Assembly (NCBI RefSeq): GCF_902491285.1
Contig: NZ_CABUHK010000116.1
Location: 1 to 12,411, forward strand
From: an uncultured Bacteroides sp.
Lineage (GTDB): Bacteria > Bacteroidota > Bacteroidia > Bacteroidales > Bacteroidaceae
Reading direction: 5' to 3'
DNA: 12,411 nt
Under the pieces are notes generated by a model that worked only from the letters and a program-made list of their open reading frames with translations, was not told where the DNA came from and did not search any database. The translations under genes were made by a program, and so were the position numbers. This document shows positions 1 to 6,971 of this stretch, piece by piece. Position 1 is the stretch's first letter. Each line of letters begins with the position of its first letter.

Positions 1-641
1 TCTCCGTCTTCCAGATAAACCACCTTATCTGTATATTCTACAATCGGAGTGGCATCCGAAGCTAGAAAAAATTCATCTTCTCCAATACCCACCACCAACG
101 GGCTGCTTTTACGGGCTGCGATAATCTCATCCGGATGCTCTTTATCAAGAACGGCAATCGCATAAGCACCAATCACCTCTCCCAGTGCCAACTGAACGGC
201 GGCCAGCAAACTAACCTGATTGGTAACTTTCATGTATTCTATTAATTGAACGAGGACTTCGGTATCTGTACTGCTTTTAAAAATGTAGCCTTTGGCTTGA
301 AGTTTTTCTTTGAGGACGGCGTAGTTTTCAATGATACCGTTATGAATGAGAGCGAGTTTTTCGGAAGAAGAGTAATGAGGATGGGCATTAGCTGAACAAG
401 GTTCCCCGTGAGTGGCCCAACGGGTATGGGCAATTCCGATTGTACCGGAAATATCTTTCTGTGTGACGAAATTTTCGAGTTCGGAGACTTTCCCTTTCGT
501 CTTATACACATTCAACTGTTGGTTATCACTGATTAATGCTACCCCTGCGCTGTCATATCCACGATACTCTAATCGTTTCAACCCTTTTATAAGGATGGGG
601 TAGGCTTTTCTTTTACCAATATAGCCTACTATTCCACACAT
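1..641 (-). CDS. glmS: Glutamine--fructose-6-phosphate aminotransferase (isomerizing), N-terminal part, cut by the window edge
   Basis: Makes glucosamine-6-phosphate from fructose-6-phosphate and glutamine in the cytoplasm, the first step toward UDP-GlcNAc for peptidoglycan and LPS. About 213 codons are present, starting at the ATG complementary to 639-641. They cover most of the N-terminal class II (Ntn) glutaminase domain. Visible motifs: MCGIVGYIG with nucleophile Cys2, the EYRGYDSAG box (about residues 25-33), HTRWATHG (72-79), HNGIIENY (100-107) and STDTEV a little further on. The two C-terminal SIS sugar-isomerase domains lie outside the window; the family is usually about 600-615 residues. 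The gene is divergent from gltB and has an exact TAnnTTTG element 25 bases upstream of its start. The short leader leaves no room for a glmS ribozyme of the Firmicutes kind. The family call is firm. Whether the rest of the gene is intact cannot be seen. Confidence 0.96.
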   Translation of the reverse strand, partial: MCGIVGYIGKRKAYPILIKGLKRLEYRGYDSAGVALISDNQQLNVYKTKGKVSELENFVTQKDISGTIGIAHTRWATHGEPCSANAHPHYSSSEKLALIHNGIIENYAVLKEKLQAKGYIFKSSTDTEVLVQLIEYMKVTNQVSLLAAVQLALGEVIGAYAIAVLDKEHPDEIIAARKSSPLVVGIGEDEFFLASDATPIVEYTDKVVYLEDG

Positions 642-665
642 ATTATGATATTTTTATTTCGGCTG

Positions 666-673
666 CAAATATA
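666..673 (-). promoter_or_regulatory. glmS promoter, -7 element
   Basis: The plus strand reads CAAATATA, that is TATATTTG on the minus strand, an exact match to the Bacteroidetes -7 consensus TAnnTTTG. It lies 25 bases upstream of the glmS ATG, predicting a short untranslated leader. No good TTTG -33 element is seen at the usual distance, which is common because that element is weakly conserved. The position is inferred from consensus only. Confidence 0.6.
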
Positions 674-827
674 CACATTCCAAATAACATAAAGATAATA
701 ATTTCGATATTTATTTGACAGAAACGCATAAAAAAGTTACAAACACATCAAAACGTTAAATAATACAATCTTTTTATCTCAAAAAGAAACAAATTACAAT
801 CACTTTCAAATAATAGATAGCAAGCTA

Positions 828-871
828 ACAAATTAAAAGCTATTCAAATGATTTTAATTACAAATTAAAAG
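828..871. repeat. AT-rich direct repeat and overlapping 8-3-8 palindrome upstream of gltB
   Basis: ACAAATTAAAAG occurs at 828-839 and again at 860-871, with a start-to-start distance of 32 bases, about three helical turns. The second copy overlaps a perfect inverted repeat, TTTTAATT-ACA-AATTAAAA (852-870). A partial third copy, ACAAATTACAAT, begins at 789. The arrangement resembles tandem protein-binding sites on one face of the helix, 70 to 115 bases upstream of the gltB -7 element. Such AT-rich words also arise by chance in Bacteroides intergenic DNA, so the functional reading is tentative. Confidence 0.35.
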
Positions 872-942
872 AATAAAGAACAGACTTTGTTTTTCGTGTC
901 ACAGAAAGGTAACATTTTACTATCATTATGAAATTAAATATT

Positions 943-950
943 TATTTTTG
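943..950 (+). promoter_or_regulatory. gltB operon promoter, -7 element
   Basis: TATTTTTG is an exact match to the Bacteroidetes -7 consensus TAnnTTTG, 53 bases upstream of the gltB ATG. Transcription would start near 957. The best -33 candidate is a weak TTTA at 916-919, a little too far away, so the promoter may be weak or activator-dependent. This is consensus matching only. Confidence 0.6.
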
Positions 951-958
951 CCAAACAT

Positions 959-972
959 TTTGATACATCAAA
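959..972. promoter_or_regulatory. Palindrome at the expected gltB transcription start (possible operator)
   Basis: TTTGAT-AC-ATCAAA is a perfect 6-base inverted repeat with a 2-base spacer. It begins 8 bases after the -7 element, so it covers roughly +3 to +16 of the predicted gltB transcript. A dyad in this place would suit a dimeric repressor that blocks initiation. A 2-base loop makes it a poor RNA hairpin, which favours a DNA site. No regulator is named because I do not recognise the motif. Confidence 0.4.
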
Positions 973-1003
973 TAGGTATTATCATACAATAAAGCTAGTA
1001 AGA

Positions 1004-4000
1004 ATGAAGAAACAAGAACTTTTTAACAACGAAACAGAAGGATTCCCTTACCAACGACAGTCCAAACAGACGGGCTTGTACGAAGCGGCATACGAACACG
1101 ATGCCTGCGGTGTTGGTATGCTGGTAAACATTCACGGAGAAAAGTCACACGACATTGTTGAGTCGGCTTTAAAGGTATTGGAGAACATGCGCCACCGTGG
1201 CGCCGAGGGTGCGGACAACAAGACCGGAGACGGTGCAGGCATTATGTTACAAATCCCGCATGAGTTTATTCTATTACAAGGTATTCCCGTTCCGGAAAAG
1301 GGACGTTATGGTACCGGTCTGCTTTTTCTGCCCAAAAATGAAAAAGACCAGTCAGCTATTTTGAGTATCATCATCGAAGAAATCGAAAAGGAAGGACTTA
1401 CGCTGATGCATCTGCGAAACGTCCCGACCTGCCCGGAAATCCTAGGAGAAGCAGCTTTGGCTAATGAGCCGGATATCAAACAGATGTTTGTCACCGGATT
1501 TACGGAAACAGAGACCGCCGACCGCAAGCTATATCTAATCCGTAAGAGAATCGAAAATAAAATCCGGATGTCAGCCATTCCGACAAAAGAGGACTTTTAT
1601 ATTGTTTCGCTCTCCACAAAAAGCATTATATATAAAGGTATGCTTTCGTCATTACAGCTACGCAACTATTATCCCGACCTGACAAATAGTTACTTTACCA
1701 GCGGACTGGCTTTGGTACATTCCCGCTTCAGTACCAACACGTTCCCGACATGGGGATTGGCACAGCCTTTCCGTCTTCTGGCACACAATGGCGAAATCAA
1801 TACGATTCGCGGTAACCGCGGCTGGATGGAAGCCCGCGAAAGTGTACTATCCTCTCCCACTCTCGGAGATATAAAAGAAATTCGTCCTATTATACAGCCG
1901 GGTATGAGTGACAGTGCTTCACTGGATAATGTCTTGGAATTTTTAGTAATGTCGGGATTGAGCCTGCCTCACGCAATGGCAATGCTTGTACCGGAGTCTT
2001 TCAATGAGAAAAATCCCATCAGTGAAGATTTGAAGTCTTTTTATGAATACCACTCTATACTAATGGAACCTTGGGACGGACCTGCCGCCCTGCTGTTCAG
2101 CGACGGACGTTTTGCCGGTGGTATGCTCGACCGTAACGGCCTGCGTCCCGCCCGTTACCTGATTACGAAAAATGACATGATGGTGGTTGCTTCGGAAGTC
2201 GGCGTAATGGATTTCGAACCGGGAGATATTAAAGAAAAAGGACGGCTGCAACCGGGTAAGATTCTATTGGTTGACACGGAAAAGGGCGAAATATATTACG
2301 ATGGTGAACTGAAAAAACAACTGGCGGAAGCTAAGCCTTACCGCACATGGCTGTCTACCAACCGTATCGAACTGGACGAATTGAAAAGCGGACGCAAAGT
2401 GCCTCATCATGTAGAGAACTACGACCGGATGCTCCGTACTTTCGGCTATTCAAAAGAGGACATCGAAAAACTGATTATGCCCATGGCCAGCACCGGCGCA
2501 GAGCCAATTCATTCAATGGGTAACGATACTCCTTTGGCAGTGCTTTCGGACAAACCGCAATTGCTTTACAATTATTTCCGCCAGCAATTCGCCCAAGTGA
2601 CGAATCCACCGATCGACCCGCTACGCGAGGAACTGGTGATGTCATTGACGGAATATATCGGTGCTGTCGGCATGAACATTCTGACACCGAGCGAAAGCCA
2701 CTGCAAGATGGTGCGTCTGAACCATCCGATTCTAAGCAATACCCAATTGGATATTCTATGTAATATCCGTTATAAAGGTTTTAAGACTGTAAAGCTTCCA
2801 ATGCTTTTTGAAGTAAAGAAAGGAAAGGCCGGCCTTCAGGAAGCACTAAGCGAACTATGCAAAATGGCGGAAGAATCCGTGACGGAAGGCGTGAACTATA
2901 TCATTCTGAGTGACCGTGATGTGGATGCCGACCATGCAGTAATCCCGTCTCTCTTAGCAGTAAGCGCTGTTCATCATCACCTGGTTTCCGTAGGCAAACG
3001 CGTTCAGACTGCACTGGTAGTAGAAAGCGGCGAGATACGCGAAGTGATGCACGCAGCCTTATTACTTGGTTTCGGAGCGAGCGCATTGAATCCGTATATG
3101 GCATTTGCAGTGCTTGACAAATTGGTGAAAGACAGAGATATACAATTGGACTATGCTACAGCCGAGAAAAATTATATCAAGTCCATCTGCAAAGGTTTAT
3201 TCAAGATAATGAGTAAGATGGGTATCTCTACCATCCGTTCATACCGCGGTGCAAAGATTTTCGAAGCTGTCGGTTTGAGCGAAGAGTTAAGCAAGGCTTA
3301 TTTCGGGGGACTCAGTTCACCGATTGGCGGTATCCGGTTGGAAGAGATTGCCAGAGATGCCATTGCTTTCCACGAAGAAGGCTTTGCCGAAAAAGTCAGC
3401 GGCTTATTGCCGAACAAAGGGTTATATTCTTTCCGCAAAGACGGAGAAAAGCATGCATGGAATCCCGAAACAATCAGTACGCTACAATTAGCTACCCGAC
3501 TGGGCAGTTATAAGAAATTCAAAGAATATACCCACATGGTAGATGAAAAGGAGAAACCTATCTTCCTGCGTGATTTCCTGGGATTCCACCGCAATCCGAT
3601 TTCTATCGACCAGGTAGAGCCGGTAGAGAATATCCTGCACCGTTTTGTTACGGGAGCCATGTCTTTCGGCTCTATCAGCAAAGAGGCTCATGAGGCAATG
3701 GCTATCGCCATGAATAAGATTCACGGACGCAGTAATACCGGTGAGGGCGGTGAAGACGCTTCCCGTTTTCAGCCGCTACCGGACGGCACTTCTTTGCGAA
3801 GTGCAATCAAGCAGGTTGCTTCGGGACGTTTTGGTGTAACGGCGGAATACTTGGTCAATGCAGACGAGATTCAGATTAAGATAGCCCAAGGAGCAAAACC
3901 GGGTGAAGGCGGACAACTTCCAGGATTCAAAGTAAACGACGTAATTGCCAAGACACGCCACTCTATTCCAGGAATTTCTCTGATTTCTCCCCCGCCCCAT

Positions 4001-5551
4001 CACGATATTTATTCGATTGAGGATTTGGCTCAATTGATCTTCGATTTGAAAAACGTGAATCCACAAGCCAAAATTAGCGTAAAACTGGTTGCGGAAAGTG
4101 GTGTAGGCACGATTGCCGCGGGTGTGGCAAAGGCAAAAGCGGACTTAATCGTTATTTCCGGTGCCGAAGGGGGTACGGGAGCCTCTCCCGCTTCTTCTAT
4201 CCGTTATGCGGGTATCTCTCCCGAACTGGGATTGAGCGAGACACAGCAGACATTGGTATTGAACGGACTCCGTGGTCAGGTGGTTCTGCAAGCTGACGGA
4301 CAATTGAAAACCGGACGGGATATTATCTTAATGGCATTGATGGGAGCCGAAGAGTATGGTTTTGCCACTTCTGCACTGATTGTATTAGGTTGTGTGATGA
4401 TGCGTAAATGTCATCAGAATACTTGTCCTGTGGGAGTTGCCACACAGAATGAGGAGTTACGTAAACGTTTCCATGGACGCAGTGAATATTTAGTCAACTT
4501 CTTCACATTCCTGGCGCAGGAAGTCCGTGAACATCTGGCCGAAATGGGATTCACCCGAATGGATGATATTATCGGACGTACAGACTTAATTGAACGTAAG
4601 TCCGGAGCAGATGACCAGAATCCGAAGCATGCGTTAATTGATTTCACCAAGATACTGGCACGTATTGATAACGTTGCTGCCATTCGTCATGTCACCGACC
4701 AGGATCATGGAATCTCTGCTGTAAAGGATGTGGCTATCATTGATGCCGCTCAAGATGCTATTGAACACGAGAAAGAAATCTCCCTGGAATATACGATCGC
4801 AAATACAGACCGGGCAATAGGCGCCATGCTTTCAGGAGTTATCGCGAAGAAACATGGTGCCAAGGGATTGCCGGAGCACACGCTGAATGTGAAATTCAAA
4901 GGCTCGGCAGGCCAGTCTTTCGGTGCTTTCCTTGTACCGGGCGTCAACTTCAAACTGGAAGGTGAAGCGAACGATTATTTGGGTAAAGGGCTGAGTGGAG
5001 GACGTATTGCCGTACTTCCCCCTATCCGTAGTAACTTCGAAGCTGACAGGAATACTATTGCAGGTAATACATTGCTTTATGGTGCCACAAGTGGTGAAGT
5101 GTATATCAACGGACGTGTAGGAGAACGTTTCGCTGTACGCAACTCGGGTGCCATCGCTGTAGTGGAAGGTGTAGGCGACCACTGTTGCGAATATATGACC
5201 GGCGGACGCGTCGTAGTCCTCGGGCAGACCGGACGTAACTTTGCTGCCGGTATGAGTGGCGGTGTAGCCTATGTATGGAACAAAGACGATAACTTCGATT
5301 ATTTTTGTAATATGGAGATGGTGGAATTATCCCTTATCGAAGAGGCAAGCTACCGGAAAGAATTACACGAACTGATTCGTCAACACTACCTGTACACAGG
5401 TTCCAAACTGGCACGAACAATGCTTGATGACTGGAATCATTATGTAGATCAATTCATCCAGGTAGTACCCATCGAATACAAAAAAGTATTGCAGGAAGAA
5501 CAGATGAGAAAGTTACAACAGAAAATTGCAGATATGCAAAGAGACTATTAA
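1004..5551 (+). CDS. gltB: Glutamate synthase, large (alpha) subunit
   Basis: With GltD it turns 2-oxoglutarate and glutamine into two glutamates, the synthase half of the GS-GOGAT ammonia assimilation cycle in the cytoplasm. The length, 1515 residues, is typical. The N-terminal class II glutaminase domain begins at Cys35 in HDACGVG, so the first 34 residues are probably a propeptide removed to expose the cysteine, as in the family. The AHNGEIN motif is at 260-266. A central linker domain follows, then the FMN-binding synthase barrel with KPGEGGQLPG (about 965-974) and a C-x5-C-x4-C motif (Cys1130, 1136, 1141) for the 3Fe-4S cluster. The C-terminal beta-helix domain with many Gly-rich turns starts near GSAGQ (1300). 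It is the first gene of a likely gltB-gltD-asnB operon with a TAnnTTTG promoter. No defects seen. Confidence 0.98.
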   Translation: MKKQELFNNETEGFPYQRQSKQTGLYEAAYEHDACGVGMLVNIHGEKSHDIVESALKVLENMRHRGAEGADNKTGDGAGIMLQIPHEFILLQGIPVPEKGRYGTGLLFLPKNEKDQSAILSIIIEEIEKEGLTLMHLRNVPTCPEILGEAALANEPDIKQMFVTGFTETETADRKLYLIRKRIENKIRMSAIPTKEDFYIVSLSTKSIIYKGMLSSLQLRNYYPDLTNSYFTSGLALVHSRFSTNTFPTWGLAQPFRLLAHNGEINTIRGNRGWMEARESVLSSPTLGDIKEIRPIIQPGMSDSASLDNVLEFLVMSGLSLPHAMAMLVPESFNEKNPISEDLKSFYEYHSILMEPWDGPAALLFSDGRFAGGMLDRNGLRPARYLITKNDMMVVASEVGVMDFEPGDIKEKGRLQPGKILLVDTEKGEIYYDGELKKQLAEAKPYRTWLSTNRIELDELKSGRKVPHHVENYDRMLRTFGYSKEDIEKLIMPMASTGAEPIHSMGNDTPLAVLSDKPQLLYNYFRQQFAQVTNPPIDPLREELVMSLTEYIGAVGMNILTPSESHCKMVRLNHPILSNTQLDILCNIRYKGFKTVKLPMLFEVKKGKAGLQEALSELCKMAEESVTEGVNYIILSDRDVDADHAVIPSLLAVSAVHHHLVSVGKRVQTALVVESGEIREVMHAALLLGFGASALNPYMAFAVLDKLVKDRDIQLDYATAEKNYIKSICKGLFKIMSKMGISTIRSYRGAKIFEAVGLSEELSKAYFGGLSSPIGGIRLEEIARDAIAFHEEGFAEKVSGLLPNKGLYSFRKDGEKHAWNPETISTLQLATRLGSYKKFKEYTHMVDEKEKPIFLRDFLGFHRNPISIDQVEPVENILHRFVTGAMSFGSISKEAHEAMAIAMNKIHGRSNTGEGGEDASRFQPLPDGTSLRSAIKQVASGRFGVTAEYLVNADEIQIKIAQGAKPGEGGQLPGFKVNDVIAKTRHSIPGISLISPPPHHDIYSIEDLAQLIFDLKNVNPQAKISVKLVAESGVGTIAAGVAKAKADLIVISGAEGGTGASPASSIRYAGISPELGLSETQQTLVLNGLRGQVVLQADGQLKTGRDIILMALMGAEEYGFATSALIVLGCVMMRKCHQNTCPVGVATQNEELRKRFHGRSEYLVNFFTFLAQEVREHLAEMGFTRMDDIIGRTDLIERKSGADDQNPKHALIDFTKILARIDNVAAIRHVTDQDHGISAVKDVAIIDAAQDAIEHEKEISLEYTIANTDRAIGAMLSGVIAKKHGAKGLPEHTLNVKFKGSAGQSFGAFLVPGVNFKLEGEANDYLGKGLSGGRIAVLPPIRSNFEADRNTIAGNTLLYGATSGEVYINGRVGERFAVRNSGAIAVVEGVGDHCCEYMTGGRVVVLGQTGRNFAAGMSGGVAYVWNKDDNFDYFCNMEMVELSLIEEASYRKELHELIRQHYLYTGSKLARTMLDDWNHYVDQFIQVVPIEYKKVLQEEQMRKLQQKIADMQRDY

Positions 5552-5620
5552 CCATCAACCGGCAAGGTACCGGAACCAGTTTTCTATGACTAAAATTAAA
5601 CTTAAAAACTTAAAAAGAAT

Positions 5621-6967
5621 ATGGGAGACCCTAGAGCTTTTTTAAATATACCCCGGCAGGAAGCGGGATACCGCCCTGTAAGCGAACGAATCACTGATTA
5701 CAGTCAGGTAGAACAAACGTTGAATACAAACAGCCGTAAGTTGCAGGCTTCCCGCTGCATGGATTGTGGCGTACCGTTCTGCCACTGGGCATGCCCGATA
5801 GGGAATAAACAACCGGAATGGCAGGATGCATTATTCAAAGGAAAATGGAAAGAGGCATACGAAATCCTGTCATCTACTTGTGATTTTCCAGAATTTACAG
5901 GACGTATCTGTCCTGCCCTCTGTGAAAAATCCTGTGTGCTAAAACTGTCATGCGACCAACCTGTGACGATTCGTGAAAACGAAGCGGCCATTGTTGAAGC
6001 AGCTTTCCGCGAAGGATATATACAGGTACAAAACCCGAAAAGAAACGGGAAAAAAGTAGCGGTTATTGGTGCGGGGCCTGCCGGACTGGTTGTAGCGAAC
6101 CAGTTGAATCTGAAAGGATACAGTGTTACATTATTCGATAAGGACGAAGCTCCCGGCGGACTGCTCCGCTTCGGCATCCCCAACTTCAAACTGGATAAGA
6201 ATGTGATTGACCGCCGCATGAATATATTAGTTGCGGAAGGAGTAAAGTTTGAAATGGGAGTAGAAATTGATGTCAATCACTTGCCGGAAGGATTCGATGC
6301 TTATTGTATCTGCACAGGAACACCGACAGCACGCGATTTAAGCATTCCGGGAAGAGAATTGAAAGGTATCCATTTTGCCCTCGAAATGCTGGCTCAACAA
6401 AACAGGATTTTGGCAGGGCAGACTTTCCCAAAAGATAAATTAGTGAATGCCAAAGGAAAAAAGGTGCTTGTCATCGGTGGTGGAGATACGGGGTCCGATT
6501 GTATCGGAACCAGCGTGCGCCAGGGAGCCATTAGTGTAACTCAAATTGAAATCATGCCCAAACCACCTGTGGGACATAATCCGGCTACTCCGTGGCCGCA
6601 ATGGCCGATAGTCTTCAAAACGACTTCCAGCCACGAAGAAGGTTGCACACGCCGTTGGTGCCTGACTTCCAACCAGTTCCTCGGAAAGAATGGAAAAGTG
6701 ACAGGCGTAGAAGTAGAAGAGGTGGAATGGGTTCCGGCAACAAACGGTGAACGCCCGACAATGAAACCTACCGGAAAAAAAGAGGTAATAGAGGCGGATA
6801 TGGTATTGTTGGCTATGGGATTCTTGAAACCGGAGCAACCGCAATTTGCCGATAATGTATTTCTTGCCGGAGATGCAGCTACCGGAGCCAGTTTGGTAGT
6901 ACGCGCCATGGCAGGCGGACGGAAAGCCGCCACAGAGATAGATGCTTATTTAATGACTAAAAATTAA
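5621..6967 (+). CDS. gltD: Glutamate synthase, small (beta) subunit, NAD(P)H- and FAD-binding
   Basis: Takes electrons from NAD(P)H through FAD and iron-sulfur clusters and passes them to GltB. It has 448 residues; the E. coli protein has 472. The N-terminal ferredoxin-like domain has CMDCGVPFC..C (Cys46, 49, 54, 58) and CPALCEKSC (Cys97, 101, 105), the ligands of two 4Fe-4S clusters. The FAD-binding GAGPAG is at 150-155 and the pyridine-nucleotide GGGDTG at 286-291. The C-terminal FAD motif AGDAATGASLVV is near the end. PWPQWP and HEEG motifs resemble the plant/yeast-type small-subunit region. The stretch between MGFL and the final GD motif is about 25 residues shorter than in E. coli, explaining most of the length difference. 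It starts 69 bases after gltB, in an A-rich leader, and ends 4 bases before asnB. Confidence 0.97.
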   Translation: MGDPRAFLNIPRQEAGYRPVSERITDYSQVEQTLNTNSRKLQASRCMDCGVPFCHWACPIGNKQPEWQDALFKGKWKEAYEILSSTCDFPEFTGRICPALCEKSCVLKLSCDQPVTIRENEAAIVEAAFREGYIQVQNPKRNGKKVAVIGAGPAGLVVANQLNLKGYSVTLFDKDEAPGGLLRFGIPNFKLDKNVIDRRMNILVAEGVKFEMGVEIDVNHLPEGFDAYCICTGTPTARDLSIPGRELKGIHFALEMLAQQNRILAGQTFPKDKLVNAKGKKVLVIGGGDTGSDCIGTSVRQGAISVTQIEIMPKPPVGHNPATPWPQWPIVFKTTSSHEEGCTRRWCLTSNQFLGKNGKVTGVEVEEVEWVPATNGERPTMKPTGKKEVIEADMVLLAMGFLKPEQPQFADNVFLAGDAATGASLVVRAMAGGRKAATEIDAYLMTKN

Positions 6968-6971
6968 AGTT

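Larger units (their letters stand above)
642..1003. promoter_or_regulatory. Divergent promoter region between glmS and gltB
   Basis: This is a 362-base, strongly AT-rich gene-free stretch between two divergent start codons. It holds one -7 type element for each direction (666-673 minus, 943-950 plus), an 8-3-8 AT palindrome (852-870), a 12-base direct repeat (828-839 and 860-871) and a 6-2-6 palindrome at the expected gltB start of transcription (959-972). A TAGC-AA-GCTA inverted repeat lies at 818-827. I see no convincing small ORF, RNA gene or riboswitch in it. Its length is more than two simple promoters need, which fits regulation of the amidotransferase genes, but no known regulator site was recognised. 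Confidence 0.7.

Noticed and set aside
642..665. glmS ribozyme or riboswitch in the glmS leader.
   Set aside because: The predicted leader is about 20 bases, far too short, and no ribozyme-like pairing was found.
4832..5182. Long antisense ORF inside gltB, and similar antisense ORFs inside gltD, asnB and dapF.
   Set aside because: They lie fully within strongly conserved genes and look like composition shadows; none shows a recognisable domain, promoter or start signal.
5552..5620. CCGG-caaggta-CCGG hairpin in the gltB-gltD spacer as a terminator or attenuator.
   Set aside because: Only four base pairs and no T-tract directly after it. gltD must be made with gltB, so a terminator here is unlikely.
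5586..5645. A 19-codon ORF starting in the gltB-gltD spacer and overlapping the gltD start in another frame (possible leader peptide).
   Set aside because: The spacer is A-rich and codes mostly Lys and Leu by composition. There is no ribosome site and no attenuator-like hairpin pair, so it is likely chance.
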